Source: JAHEYG01 sp040403535 (GTDB lineage Bacteria; Bacteroidota; Bacteroidia; B-17B0; Aurantibacillaceae). Taken from it: a stretch of 64,000 nt of DNA. Within the stretch, counting starts at the first letter, position 1. Each line of letters begins with the position of its first letter. This document shows positions 33,658 to 42,841 of this stretch, in pieces. A program made the position numbers and the translations under genes. The DNA lies in the NCBI GenBank assembly GCA_040403535.1, contig JBBAKL010000012.1, positions 1-64,000 on the forward strand, given 5' to 3'. Below the pieces are notes generated by a model. The model had not been told where the DNA came from. It saw only the letters and a program-made list of their open reading frames with translations, and searched no databases.

Positions 33658-35826
33658 ATGAAAAAAACTCTACAAACCATAGCCATGGCCTTATTTATTA
33701 GCGGTTCTTTGTTTGCGCAAGAACCTCATAATGCAGTAATGCCATGTGCAACTTACGAAGCCATGGAGCAAGCTTTCCAGCAGGATGCTAATGCCCGTGT
33801 TCGTTATGAGCAAGAACAGGAAAAACTTCGTCAGGCTACCATCTCTTATGAAGAAAGTTTGAAAAACAAGAAAATGGGAGCTGCATTTCAGTATACCATT
33901 CCTGTTGTTTTTCATATTCTGCATACGAATGGCGCAGAAAATATTCCGGATGCAAATTGTATTGCAGCGTTAGCAAACATCAATAATGACTTTGCAGCTA
34001 CCGGTGGAGATGTGGGGACTATCAGCCCATTGTTCGCTTCTTTATACGTAAATGCTGATATTAAATTTATGTTAGCCCGTAAAGATCCAAACGGAAATTG
34101 TACTTCAGGTATTAATCATTATTATAATACAAGTACCGATTGGAATCAGTCTGCACCTAATTATGCATATTCCGGAACAGGCGCAGGAAAATGGAATCCA
34201 ACCCGATATTTAAATATTTACGTGGTTCGTTCTATTTGTCCTTCTACCTCTACATGTTCTTCAGCAGGTGGAGTCATTATTGGTTATACTTACAAACCTG
34301 GAACTTGGCTAAGTGGTGCAGCACAAGATGCATTCGTTATCCGTTCATCTTGGGTTAGCAGCAACGTAATTGACTCTCGTACCTTAAGTCATGAAATTGG
34401 GCACTGGTTAAACTTATCACATACTTTTGGTAATACCAATAACCCTGGTGTAACTTGTGGTGATGATGGTATCGCTGATACTCCTATGACAAAAGGATAC
34501 TTCTCAACTTGTCCTTCCAGCTCTACCGGTAATACATGTGTTGGTAGCGGACAGGCAAACGTAGAAAACATTATGGATTATTCATCTTGTCCGAAAATGT
34601 TTACACAAGGACAAGTAAACGTTATGCGTACAACTTTAGCATCAGGAACAAGCGGTCGTAACAACCTTTGGACAACTACCAATCTAACTACCAACACTGA
34701 TGTGAACGGCTCTGGAATTTGTGCTCCAATTGCAGACTGCCATTCTGTATTTGGGACAGCGACTAATGTTTACACAGTTTGTTCAGGTGGTACTTTAACT
34801 TTTATTGATGATTCATATAATGGCGCTGTAACTTCTCGTACCTGGACAGCTTCAGGCGGAGGAGTTGTTGCTAATCCGTCAAACGCATCTACTTCCATCA
34901 CATTCCCAACGGTAGGTTCTCAAACGGTTACATTAACTGTATCAAACGCTCAAGGAAGTTCTTCTGTTTCAAAAGTTGTATCAGTAATTTCCGGTGTAGC
35001 CAATTATGCTGCAACTTATCAGGAAAGTTTTGAAGCAACAGGTTTACCAACTAATTGGGCAATTATAAACCAAACCGGTGGAACAACATGGCAGCAATAT
35101 TTTGGTGCTGCTGCTTCAGGTAATAATTCATATTACATGAATAACTCTATTAATCCAAACAACGCAGTTGATATTTTAGAAACGCCTTCATACAATTTCG
35201 CTGCTAATCCTGGCGCAACATTTACATTTAAATACGCTTACGCTATGTATAACTCTAGTTGGACTGACGTATTTAAAATTCAGGCAAGCAGTAACTGTGG
35301 CGGAAGCTGGTCAGATATTTATACTCCAACTCCTGGTACAATGGCTTCAGGTTCCGGTGGTGTAACTTCATCTCCTTTTATTCCAACTTCTACACAGTTT
35401 AAGTTATATACATTAACGTCACATCCTGCGTTTAATACATTTAAAACTCAGCCAAATGTTAAGATTCGTTTCTACTTTAAAGAAGATGCTGCATCCGGCT
35501 TTGGTAACAATATCTATTTAGATGATATTAACTTCAACGCGCCATTAGGTGTAAATGAATTAACCCAATCTATCGGATTAACAGTTTATCCAAATCCTAC
35601 AAGCGGAAGTACTAATATTGAATTTACATTAAACGATAATTCTAATATTAAATATTCAGTTACAGATGTAACAGGACGTATGGTTGAACAGGAAAAATCA
35701 CTTGATTTAAATCCTGGTTTCCATAAATTCACTGTAAATGAAAACCAAAAATTATCTCAGGGTATTTATATGATCAATATCGAATTAAACGGTCAGAAAA
35801 TGTCTAGAAAATTAATTATTGAATAA
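33658..35826 (+). CDS. Secreted M43-family zinc metallopeptidase with PKD and T9SS domains
   Basis: A signal peptide (1-20) and a short prodomain lead into a cytophagalysin/pappalysin-type (M43) catalytic domain. HEIGHWLNLSH at residues 245-255 supplies the three zinc histidines and the general base Glu246, and ENIMDYSSC is the Met-turn. Multiple cysteines suggest disulphides. Next come a PKD domain (about 365-440), a MAM-like beta-sandwich (about 450-630) and a type A T9SS sorting domain (about 640-722, TVYPNPTSGS to SRKLIIE). Such proteins are released or surface-anchored and degrade proteins outside the cell. It has its own promoter and terminator. Confidence 0.93.
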   Translation: MKKTLQTIAMALFISGSLFAQEPHNAVMPCATYEAMEQAFQQDANARVRYEQEQEKLRQATISYEESLKNKKMGAAFQYTIPVVFHILHTNGAENIPDANCIAALANINNDFAATGGDVGTISPLFASLYVNADIKFMLARKDPNGNCTSGINHYYNTSTDWNQSAPNYAYSGTGAGKWNPTRYLNIYVVRSICPSTSTCSSAGGVIIGYTYKPGTWLSGAAQDAFVIRSSWVSSNVIDSRTLSHEIGHWLNLSHTFGNTNNPGVTCGDDGIADTPMTKGYFSTCPSSSTGNTCVGSGQANVENIMDYSSCPKMFTQGQVNVMRTTLASGTSGRNNLWTTTNLTTNTDVNGSGICAPIADCHSVFGTATNVYTVCSGGTLTFIDDSYNGAVTSRTWTASGGGVVANPSNASTSITFPTVGSQTVTLTVSNAQGSSSVSKVVSVISGVANYAATYQESFEATGLPTNWAIINQTGGTTWQQYFGAAASGNNSYYMNNSINPNNAVDILETPSYNFAANPGATFTFKYAYAMYNSSWTDVFKIQASSNCGGSWSDIYTPTPGTMASGSGGVTSSPFIPTSTQFKLYTLTSHPAFNTFKTQPNVKIRFYFKEDAASGFGNNIYLDDINFNAPLGVNELTQSIGLTVYPNPTSGSTNIEFTLNDNSNIKYSVTDVTGRMVEQEKSLDLNPGFHKFTVNENQKLSQGIYMINIELNGQKMSRKLIIE

Positions 35827-35844
35827 TAAAAATCTTTTTCTTTA

Positions 35845-35872
35845 AAAAGCGTCGCAATTTGCGGCGCTTTTT
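35845..35872 (+). terminator. Terminator of the M43 peptidase gene
   Basis: A 7-bp stem (35849-35855 with 35861-35867, GCGTCGC/GCGGCGC, one G-U pair) with a 5-nt loop is followed by eight T. It isolates the peptidase gene from the polysaccharide operon. Confidence 0.88.
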
Positions 35873-35899
35873 TTTTGAATACACAGCAGGTAAAAGAAT

Positions 35900-35930
35900 T
35901 TTGTATATCAGTAAAACAGGGTTAATTTTA
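35900..35930 (+). promoter_or_regulatory. Promoter of the exopolysaccharide operon
   Basis: TTTG (35900-35903), a 19-nt spacer and TAATTTTA (35923-35930) fit the Bacteroidota promoter consensus. It lies 22 nt before the first glycosyltransferase ATG, directly after the peptidase terminator. Confidence 0.55.
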
Positions 35931-35952
35931 CATCACACTTCATCCAAATTAT

Positions 35953-36960
35953 ATGAGCGCACCATTTATCAGTATTTGTATTCCGGTATACAACGGCGCT
36001 CAGTATATTAGAAAATGTTTGGATAGTTGCTTAAATCAAACATTTACAGATTTTGAAATAGTAGTGTGTGATGACTGTTCGATTGACAATACCAGAGATA
36101 TTGTTCAGGAATACGCATTAAAAGATACACGAATAAAACTTTATCAGAACCATAATAATTCCGGATTAGTTGGTAACTGGAATAATACTTTAAATCATGC
36201 CAGAGGTGAATACATTAAATGGTTGTTTCAAGACGATTGGATGGATAAAAATGCACTGGAAGCATTTGTAAAAGCGGCGAAAGAGGGGTATGATTTTGTT
36301 ATTTCTAAACGAAATTTTATTACCGATGAAAACGCTACTCTGGTAAATAAGCATTACTATCAAGATGAGGTGAAAAAACTCGACGATTTTGTTCCCGAAA
36401 ATTGTGAGGGACATTACTTTTCGGTAAGAGAAATAGCTGAATTTTCAACTGAATTTATAGCTCTCAACTTTATCGGAGAACCCAGTTTGACTTTTTTTAA
36501 ACGAGATGTTTTAAAAGAAATTGGCATGTATGATGGTAGATTTCATCAAATCTGTGATTTGGAATTTAACCTTCGCTTAGCTTCAATAAAAGGTGTTTAT
36601 TTGATTTATAAGCCACTGTGTAGTTTTGCCGTACACGCGCAATCAACTACCACTAAAAATCTTGAGAAAAAATATTTTCAATTACGATTTATCGAACAAG
36701 CTTATTATGCCTATAAAATTCTTCACCATCAGGTTTTTTTTAATTTGAGCGGTAAATTGAGTTTGATTCAAAAGATGAAATTAAGGTTGTATTATCTTTA
36801 TCGTATTCATGAGGCTAAACGATACCTAACTACGAATAGTCATAAAGAAGTTTTGAAAGAAGAATTAGCAACTTATCCTGAATTAAATTCAAACACTTTT
36901 GGGTTTCGATTAATGTGGCCTTTGTTTTTTGGAATTGATGTTGTCAAAAACAGACGATAA
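35953..36960 (+). CDS. Family 2 glycosyltransferase
   Basis: GT-A fold glycosyltransferase. SICIPVYNGAQYIRKCLDS opens the nucleotide-sugar domain, VVCDDCSIDNT carries the first acidic motif and WLFQDDWMD is the DxD-like metal motif. About 100 residues of helical tail follow. It transfers a sugar from an NDP donor to a growing glycan; donor and acceptor cannot be read from sequence. It is the first gene of the eight-gene exopolysaccharide operon. Confidence 0.9.
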   Translation: MSAPFISICIPVYNGAQYIRKCLDSCLNQTFTDFEIVVCDDCSIDNTRDIVQEYALKDTRIKLYQNHNNSGLVGNWNNTLNHARGEYIKWLFQDDWMDKNALEAFVKAAKEGYDFVISKRNFITDENATLVNKHYYQDEVKKLDDFVPENCEGHYFSVREIAEFSTEFIALNFIGEPSLTFFKRDVLKEIGMYDGRFHQICDLEFNLRLASIKGVYLIYKPLCSFAVHAQSTTTKNLEKKYFQLRFIEQAYYAYKILHHQVFFNLSGKLSLIQKMKLRLYYLYRIHEAKRYLTTNSHKEVLKEELATYPELNSNTFGFRLMWPLFFGIDVVKNRR

Positions 36961-37009
36961 GTTTAATTGCCGTCTTTTTAGTATATTTAGCTCTTAAAAT
37001 CCGCCTTTA

Positions 37010-37777
37010 ATGAGCTTACTTTTCAGTATAATAGTTCCGTCTTTTAACCAGCCCGATTATATTGAATTTACTCTTAAAAATTTAATGGAACTTAAACAGA
37101 AAGCTTCTCTTTCAGGATACAGAATTGAAATTTTACTATTTGACAGTTGTAGTAACCAAGACACTCAAAATAAAATTAATCAGTTTAAAGATTTAATCGA
37201 TGTTTTGGTAATAGAAAAAGATAAAGGCCAATACGACGCTATAAATCAAGGAATTTCAAAGTGCAAAGGAGATTACTGGACATGGCTAAACACAGATGAT
37301 TTATTGGATATTGATGGCTTTTTAAAACTTGCCGATATCCTTAAAAATAATCCGGAATACGATTACATCTATGGAGATGTAGCTTACATAAACGAAAAAG
37401 GAGAGTTGACTAAAATATATAAATCATACGAATTAAGTTATGATAAATTGGTGAAAGTTGATCCCGCTATTTTTCAACCCGGTTCCTTCTTTAAAAAATC
37501 GTTTACCGATAAAATAGGCTTACTTGCGCCATATTCTTGCTGCTTTGATTACGAATACATTTTACGGTTGTTTAAGAATAAGGCAAAAATTTATCATTGT
37601 GAGTTTACTGTTTCAAAATTCAGATACTATAGTAACTCAAAAACAGGAAGTAATATTGTACAATTTATTAAAGAGCAATTAAAAATCAGTAAACAATATG
37701 GACGTAAATGGTTTCATTATTTAACCGGTTTTTCTCAATTGCGTTTACTTAAACACTTTTTATTTCCACGTAAATGA
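37010..37777 (+). CDS. Family 2 glycosyltransferase
   Basis: A 255-residue GT-A enzyme with IIVPSFNQPDYIEFTLKNL at the N-terminus, DKGQYDAINQGISKCKGDY and the metal motif LNTDDLLD. It resembles WcaE-type transferases, which are short GT2 enzymes of exopolysaccharide loci. Its last four bases overlap the next start (ATGA), showing tight coupling with the GT4 gene. Confidence 0.9.
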   Translation: MSLLFSIIVPSFNQPDYIEFTLKNLMELKQKASLSGYRIEILLFDSCSNQDTQNKINQFKDLIDVLVIEKDKGQYDAINQGISKCKGDYWTWLNTDDLLDIDGFLKLADILKNNPEYDYIYGDVAYINEKGELTKIYKSYELSYDKLVKVDPAIFQPGSFFKKSFTDKIGLLAPYSCCFDYEYILRLFKNKAKIYHCEFTVSKFRYYSNSKTGSNIVQFIKEQLKISKQYGRKWFHYLTGFSQLRLLKHFLFPRK

Positions 37778-38877
37778 GAGTGCTAATTATATCCGATATA
37801 GCTTCGGAACATACTGAAAAATGGACACTGGGTTTGGCAGCATCTGGTGTAGAGGTAGGTTTGTTTAGTTTTAATAAAGCTTCTTACCCTTGGTATCAAA
37901 ATTACAGCAACATAACACTATTATACGAATCCGATAAACCACTGAATGCTGACCGCCATATCGGTAAATTAACGTATTTGAAATTCGTTGGTAAATTAAG
38001 AGCTGCCATTAAAACGTTTAAGCCCGATGTATTACATGCACATTACGCAACCAGTTATGGGTTATTAGGAGCATTAAGCGGCTTTCATCCATATGTCATT
38101 TCAGCGTGGGGTAGCGATGTGATGAAATTTCCTCAGGCAAGCATTATAAATAAATGGGTATTAAAGTTTAATCTTAAAAATGCGGATGTAATTTGTGCGA
38201 CTTCCGATACCATTAAAGAATATTTAAAACCCGTAACAAACAAGACGGTAAAGGTAATTCCGTTCGGTGTTGATGTAGATGTTTTTAAACCAAAGTCTAC
38301 CGAAAGTTTATTTGATAAGGATTGTTTCGTATTAGGAAGTATAAAAGGCCTCGAGCCAATTTACAATATTGATGTTTTAATCAAATCGTTTAAAGAACTT
38401 AAAATCAAATATCCTAAACGCAAAATTAAACTTTTGATTGTTGGAGTAGGAAGTCAGGAATCTGAATTGAAAAAAATGGTTTCTGATTTGGAGCTCACGA
38501 ATGATGTTGTTTTCACAGGCAGAGTGCCTTTTTCTAAAATAGCAGACTACTTTAATATGCTCGACGTATTAGTGAATATAAGTAACTACGAGAGTTTTGG
38601 CGTTTCTGTTATTGAGGCCATGGCTTGCGGGAAAGCCGTTGTAGTGACCAATACCGGTGGTTTAAAAGAAATTGTAGAGAACGAGAAATATGGTTCGCTT
38701 GTAGAAATTGGTAATGTAACAGATACCACTCATGCAATAGAAAAATACCTTAATGATACCGAATTTCTGCAGCAAACCGGAATAAATGCCAGAAAAAAAG
38801 TGGCCGAAAAATATGCGTGGTCAAATAATATTCAACAAATGATCGACGTTTATACTGATTTAATTAATAAAAAGTAA
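37774..38877 (+). CDS. Family 4 glycosyltransferase
   Basis: GT-B fold enzyme of 367 residues. The N-terminal domain contains DVLHAHYATSYGLLGAL and ISAWGSDV, and the C-terminal donor domain has FTGRVPFSKIADYFNMLDV and the E-x7-E motif in VIEAMACGKAVVVTNTGG. It is a retaining transferase acting on an NDP-sugar. It overlaps the preceding GT2 by 4 bases and is followed 1 nt later by a TTG-started FemAB-like gene. Confidence 0.92.
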   Translation: MRVLIISDIASEHTEKWTLGLAASGVEVGLFSFNKASYPWYQNYSNITLLYESDKPLNADRHIGKLTYLKFVGKLRAAIKTFKPDVLHAHYATSYGLLGALSGFHPYVISAWGSDVMKFPQASIINKWVLKFNLKNADVICATSDTIKEYLKPVTNKTVKVIPFGVDVDVFKPKSTESLFDKDCFVLGSIKGLEPIYNIDVLIKSFKELKIKYPKRKIKLLIVGVGSQESELKKMVSDLELTNDVVFTGRVPFSKIADYFNMLDVLVNISNYESFGVSVIEAMACGKAVVVTNTGGLKEIVENEKYGSLVEIGNVTDTTHAIEKYLNDTEFLQQTGINARKKVAEKYAWSNNIQQMIDVYTDLINKK

Positions 38878-38878
38878 T

Positions 38879-39838
38879 TTGATTTTAAAACCGATAAATA
38901 AAGAAGATTATTCTAAAATAGCCGAGCCCTTAATAGGAGTTTTTGCCTCCTTGAAATGGTTGTCGGTTTACGGACCTTCCTTGAAAATTATTGGGATTTT
39001 TAAAGACGAATTACAACTTATTGGCGGTTTTTATTATTACGAAACCCGCAAATACGGTTTTAAATTTATTAAGTTACCTCCATATACCCCGCATTGTAGT
39101 TTAATGTACTTAAGCGATAGTAAAAATAAATCTTCAGTAAATAATTTTAGTAAAGAGATTATTACAGAAGTTTGTAATTACTTCAATTCACAAAAAGCTA
39201 CATTAAATGTATTGGCATTTCCATCAGAGGTAATCGATATGCAGCCTTTTATTTGGGAAAAATATAAGGTTGTACCCAATTATACCTACCGCATCGATTT
39301 AAGTAAAAGCGAGAAGGATATTTTAGCGGCATTTGATTCAAAAAACAGAAATGTTATCAATAAAGCTATTAAGGAAGGAGTTGAAGTGAAATATAATTCG
39401 CTTTCAAATGAAGAGTTGTTTAATTACTTATATCAATCCTTACAAAGTACCAATGCCAATATTTATAACAACGAACTTAAAGCGGTTATAACGCAGTTTT
39501 GCGATAAAACGAATTCATTTATTTATACCGCGTATAAAGGTGATGAGATTTTAGGTAACGTACTTTGCGTATTGGATAAGAAAAATTGTTACTATTTACT
39601 GGGTGGTGTTGATAAAAAATCAGGCATACAAGGCATCAATAATCTTTTGATTCAAAACAGTATTTTAAAAGCAAAGCATTTAGGTTGTTGTATTTTTGAT
39701 TTTGAAGGCTCCATGTTAAAAGGAGTAGAGAAATTTTTCAGGAGTTTTGGTCCGGAAATGGTGCCATATTTTACGGTGAACAAAGGTGCTTTGCCTCTTG
39801 AATTGATTCTGAAATTTAAAAAACGTGAATTGTTCTAG
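38879..39838 (+). CDS. FemAB-like GNAT-fold protein, first of a tandem pair
   Basis: A 319-residue protein with the double GNAT plan of FemAB-related enzymes. The C-terminal part has SKNRNVINKAIKEGVEV and FDFEGSMLKGVEKFFRSFG, where FDFEGS is the conserved core of the family. True FemAB proteins add amino acids to peptidoglycan from aminoacyl-tRNA; homologues in polysaccharide loci are thought to modify sugars with amino acids or acyl groups, without proof. The start is the TTG at 38879, one base after the preceding stop; the first conserved strand follows at once, so a later start is unlikely. Confidence 0.82.
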   Translation: MILKPINKEDYSKIAEPLIGVFASLKWLSVYGPSLKIIGIFKDELQLIGGFYYYETRKYGFKFIKLPPYTPHCSLMYLSDSKNKSSVNNFSKEIITEVCNYFNSQKATLNVLAFPSEVIDMQPFIWEKYKVVPNYTYRIDLSKSEKDILAAFDSKNRNVINKAIKEGVEVKYNSLSNEELFNYLYQSLQSTNANIYNNELKAVITQFCDKTNSFIYTAYKGDEILGNVLCVLDKKNCYYLLGGVDKKSGIQGINNLLIQNSILKAKHLGCCIFDFEGSMLKGVEKFFRSFGPEMVPYFTVNKGALPLELILKFKKRELF

Positions 39839-40744
39839 GTGGAGATTATCCGATTGTCACATATTCAAATTGATTTTGCTAAATGGGATAACGTCGTGTT
39901 AAACTCTGCTTTACCCTTAGTATTTGCCCATTCCTATTATCTTAATGCCACATGTCCAAATTGGGATGCTCTAGTTATAGGTGATTATGAAAGTGTATTT
40001 CCGCTCACATATAAAACCAAATTCGGATTCAATTATTTACCGCAGCCGCCGTATACATCACAACTGGGTGTGTTTGGAAAGGTAAATGAAGAGATAGAAA
40101 CTGCCTTTTATAATTACATTACTACTAATTTTAAATTGATTGAAATAGAGCTTAATGCTTCCAACCGATTAAAAAACGAGTTCATTAAACCAAAAATTAC
40201 ATTTGTAATCGATTATAGTAAGGAATATAAATTCAATCAAAATACGAAACGTAATATTTCAAATGCACAACAACTTGAATTGAAAACAGAATGGGTGGAG
40301 GGTCCGATAGCATTTGAACTTTCAAAAACCTATATTAATCCGTTTTTAAAATCATATTTGAAAATTAGAGATTCGGATATACACTGTTTTGATCAGCTTA
40401 TTTTAAACGCAAGAGGAGCACAACAACTTTATTCGTTTAAAGTAACTAACAAGAGTAACGAAATAAAAGCCTTTGGACACTTTATTTGTAATGGTAAACA
40501 TGCTTTGTTTTTAAAAGGTACCAATTTCGACAGAGAAGAAAATAGCGGCAGTATGCATTTGCTGATTAGTTATGCAATTGACTTTTTTAAAGATAAAGCT
40601 ACCTGGTTCGATTTTGGGGGTGGTTCAATTTCAGAAGGTGTCGCCAACTTTTATAAGGGATTAGGTGGAATCATACAAGAGTATGGATTCTTAAGAAGAA
40701 ATACATTACCGGCATTGGTAAAATTAATTGGTAATAAGAAGTAA
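39839..40744 (+). CDS. FemAB-like GNAT-fold protein, second of a tandem pair
   Basis: A diverged 301-residue paralogue of the preceding protein, with the matching order QNTKRNISNAQQLELK and WFDFGGGSISEGVANFYKGL. The signature reads FDFGGG instead of FDFEGS, so the conserved Glu is lost and the activity may differ. It starts with GTG exactly at the base after the TAG of its neighbour, with no spacer. Two FemAB-like proteins in one operon suggest two different substitutions on one glycan, or a heteromeric pair. Confidence 0.8.
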   Translation: MEIIRLSHIQIDFAKWDNVVLNSALPLVFAHSYYLNATCPNWDALVIGDYESVFPLTYKTKFGFNYLPQPPYTSQLGVFGKVNEEIETAFYNYITTNFKLIEIELNASNRLKNEFIKPKITFVIDYSKEYKFNQNTKRNISNAQQLELKTEWVEGPIAFELSKTYINPFLKSYLKIRDSDIHCFDQLILNARGAQQLYSFKVTNKSNEIKAFGHFICNGKHALFLKGTNFDREENSGSMHLLISYAIDFFKDKATWFDFGGGSISEGVANFYKGLGGIIQEYGFLRRNTLPALVKLIGNKK

Positions 40745-40745
40745 C

Positions 40746-41573
40746 ATGAAGGCAATTATTTCACACGATATCGATCATATTACGGTTTCTGAACACTTCT
40801 TCTCTGATTTGATAGTTCCTAAATTTATTATCAGAAGTAAAATTGAGTTGTTAAGCGGCAAGATTTCGATTAGTGAATTTGTTTCAAGAATTGGCGATTT
40901 TGGAAAAAATAAATGGCATAATGTTGGGGAATTAATTGCATTCAATAAACAAAACAACATCCCATCTTCTTTTTTTCTGGCTGCAGAAAAAGGTACAGGT
41001 TTAAATTACAGCAATTCAGCAGCTATTCAATTGGCAAAGTTAATTACTGAAAATAATTGTGATTTAAATATACATGGTATTCAATTTGGAAATTATAATG
41101 TAATTGCGGCGGAAAGAGAGAAATTTAAAACTCTTTTTAATTTTGATGCCAACGGTATACGCATGCACTACGTAAAACGCAATGCAGATACTTTATCAAA
41201 CTTCAGTACAGCCGGTTATTTGTTTGATAGCACCGAACATTCTTTTAAAAATCCTTACAAAATTGGTAATATGTGGGAGTTTCCATTTCAAATAATGGAC
41301 GGATGGGTGATTGAAAACGGGAAAAAGTGGCAGTCCAGAAACCTGAAGCAATCTAAAGAAGCAACAAAGCAAATTATTGATAAATGTCATTCTTCCAAGC
41401 TCGATTATATCGGTATTGATTTTCATGATCGGTATTTTAGTAAAAGTTTTAAAACCTGGTTGGATTGGTATGTATGGCTTACAGATTATCTAAAAACAAA
41501 TGATATTAAGGCTACATCATTTAATGCTGCGATAAAAGAACTTGAATCAGTATCTTTACTACAAACTAAATAA
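40746..41573 (+). CDS. Polysaccharide deacetylase-like protein
   Basis: The protein begins AIISHDIDH, matching the first metal and catalytic acid motif (x-D-D-like) of NodB-family deacetylases. SSFFLAAEKG and LNIHGIQFGNY provide the next strand and the metal-binding His. HYVKRNADTLSNFSTAGYLFDS is in the place of the RxPxG motif but is altered. It may remove N-acetyl groups from the polysaccharide. A TTG at 40728 is in frame, but the ATG at 40746 gives the normal N-terminus. Deacetylase and FemAB genes also occur together in exosortase-linked loci, but no exosortase is in the window. Confidence 0.8.
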   Translation: MKAIISHDIDHITVSEHFFSDLIVPKFIIRSKIELLSGKISISEFVSRIGDFGKNKWHNVGELIAFNKQNNIPSSFFLAAEKGTGLNYSNSAAIQLAKLITENNCDLNIHGIQFGNYNVIAAEREKFKTLFNFDANGIRMHYVKRNADTLSNFSTAGYLFDSTEHSFKNPYKIGNMWEFPFQIMDGWVIENGKKWQSRNLKQSKEATKQIIDKCHSSKLDYIGIDFHDRYFSKSFKTWLDWYVWLTDYLKTNDIKATSFNAAIKELESVSLLQTK

Positions 41574-41578
41574 TAGTT

Positions 41579-42808
41579 TTGAGTCTTAAATTAGTCATAA
41601 TAACACAGTATTTTCCGCCTGAAGTAGGCGCACCGCAAAATCGTTTGTACGAGTTGGCGGTACGTTTAAAAAATAAAGGCGTAGATGTTAGTGTATTAAC
41701 TGCTATGCCTAATTATCCTAAAATGGAAGTCCATGAAGCTTATAAAGGTAAAAAATACCATTATGAGGAAATGGAAGGGTTAAAGGTGCATCGGTGCTGG
41801 ATTTACGTATCAAAAAGTAAAGGTATTATTAAGCGGCTTTTAAATTATTTTTCTTTTGTTTTTTCAAGCGCCTGGTACGGAAGAAATAAGATTGGCGACG
41901 TTGATTTTATTTTGTGCGAATCTCCTCCTTTATTTCTTGGGTATTCCGCACTTTATCTAAAACGTAAAAAAAAAGCTAAGCTGATTTTTAACGTTTCTGA
42001 TCTGTGGCCCGAATCGGCAGAAAAATTGGGCGTAGTAAACAATAAGTTTATGCTTAAATTGGCTTATAACCTCGAAGCTAAATTGTATAACGCCTCAGTT
42101 CTAATTACCGGTCAAACTCAGGGAATTTGTGAGAATATTAATCAACGTTTCCCTCATAAAAAAACGTATTGGTTGCCAAATGGCGTGGATATGAATTACT
42201 ATAATCCAGGCATAAACAGTGAAGGTGATTTCAGAATAAAAAATAATATCGCGGCTAATGATTTTGTATTTCTATATGCGGGAATCATTGGCCTTGCTCA
42301 GGGCCTTGAAATTATCATTGAAACAGCTAACAGAGTAAAAGAAAACACTGAGTTGAAATTTGTATTATTGGGTAACGGACCTGAAAAACCCAAATTGATG
42401 GAATTGAAAAAGCAGTACGGTTTAAGTAATGTTATTTTCATTGATTCGATTCCCAAATCTCAAATGCCATCCGTGTTGAAATCAGTAAACGCAGCCATCA
42501 TACCTTTAAAAAAATTAGATCTGTTTAAAGGAGCAATACCTTCTAAAATATTTGAGAGTTTAGCTATGCAACTGCCGGTTTTGTTAGGGGTTGATGGCGA
42601 AGCCAGGGATTTATTTGTTGAAAAGGGAAAATGTGGATTGTATTTTGAACCGGAGAATACGGATGAATTGGTGAGTTCAGTACTACAAATTTCATCTCAG
42701 CCTTTATTGGCCATTCAATTGGGTGAAAATGGTAGAAATTATGTGAATGAAAATTTTAACCGTGATATTATCGCCGATAAATTATTTAATCAAATTAAAC
42801 AGCTTTAA
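41579..42808 (+). CDS. Family 4 glycosyltransferase, WbuB-like
   Basis: GT-B transferase of 409 residues. VIITQYFPPEVGAPQNRL and FNVSDLWPESAEKLG are typical of WbuB-type enzymes that transfer N-acetyl-fucosamine or similar sugars. The donor domain has FLYAGIIGLAQGLEIII and the E-x7-E region in PSKIFESLAMQLPVLLGVDG. The start is a TTG at 41579, 5 nt after the deacetylase stop, because the first beta strand begins at residue 4 and no ATG is upstream. The sugar is not assigned. Confidence 0.9.
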   Translation: MSLKLVIITQYFPPEVGAPQNRLYELAVRLKNKGVDVSVLTAMPNYPKMEVHEAYKGKKYHYEEMEGLKVHRCWIYVSKSKGIIKRLLNYFSFVFSSAWYGRNKIGDVDFILCESPPLFLGYSALYLKRKKKAKLIFNVSDLWPESAEKLGVVNNKFMLKLAYNLEAKLYNASVLITGQTQGICENINQRFPHKKTYWLPNGVDMNYYNPGINSEGDFRIKNNIAANDFVFLYAGIIGLAQGLEIIIETANRVKENTELKFVLLGNGPEKPKLMELKKQYGLSNVIFIDSIPKSQMPSVLKSVNAAIIPLKKLDLFKGAIPSKIFESLAMQLPVLLGVDGEARDLFVEKGKCGLYFEPENTDELVSSVLQISSQPLLAIQLGENGRNYVNENFNRDIIADKLFNQIKQL

Positions 42809-42841
42809 CTGAAAAAAAACAACGACATATTATTTAATTAT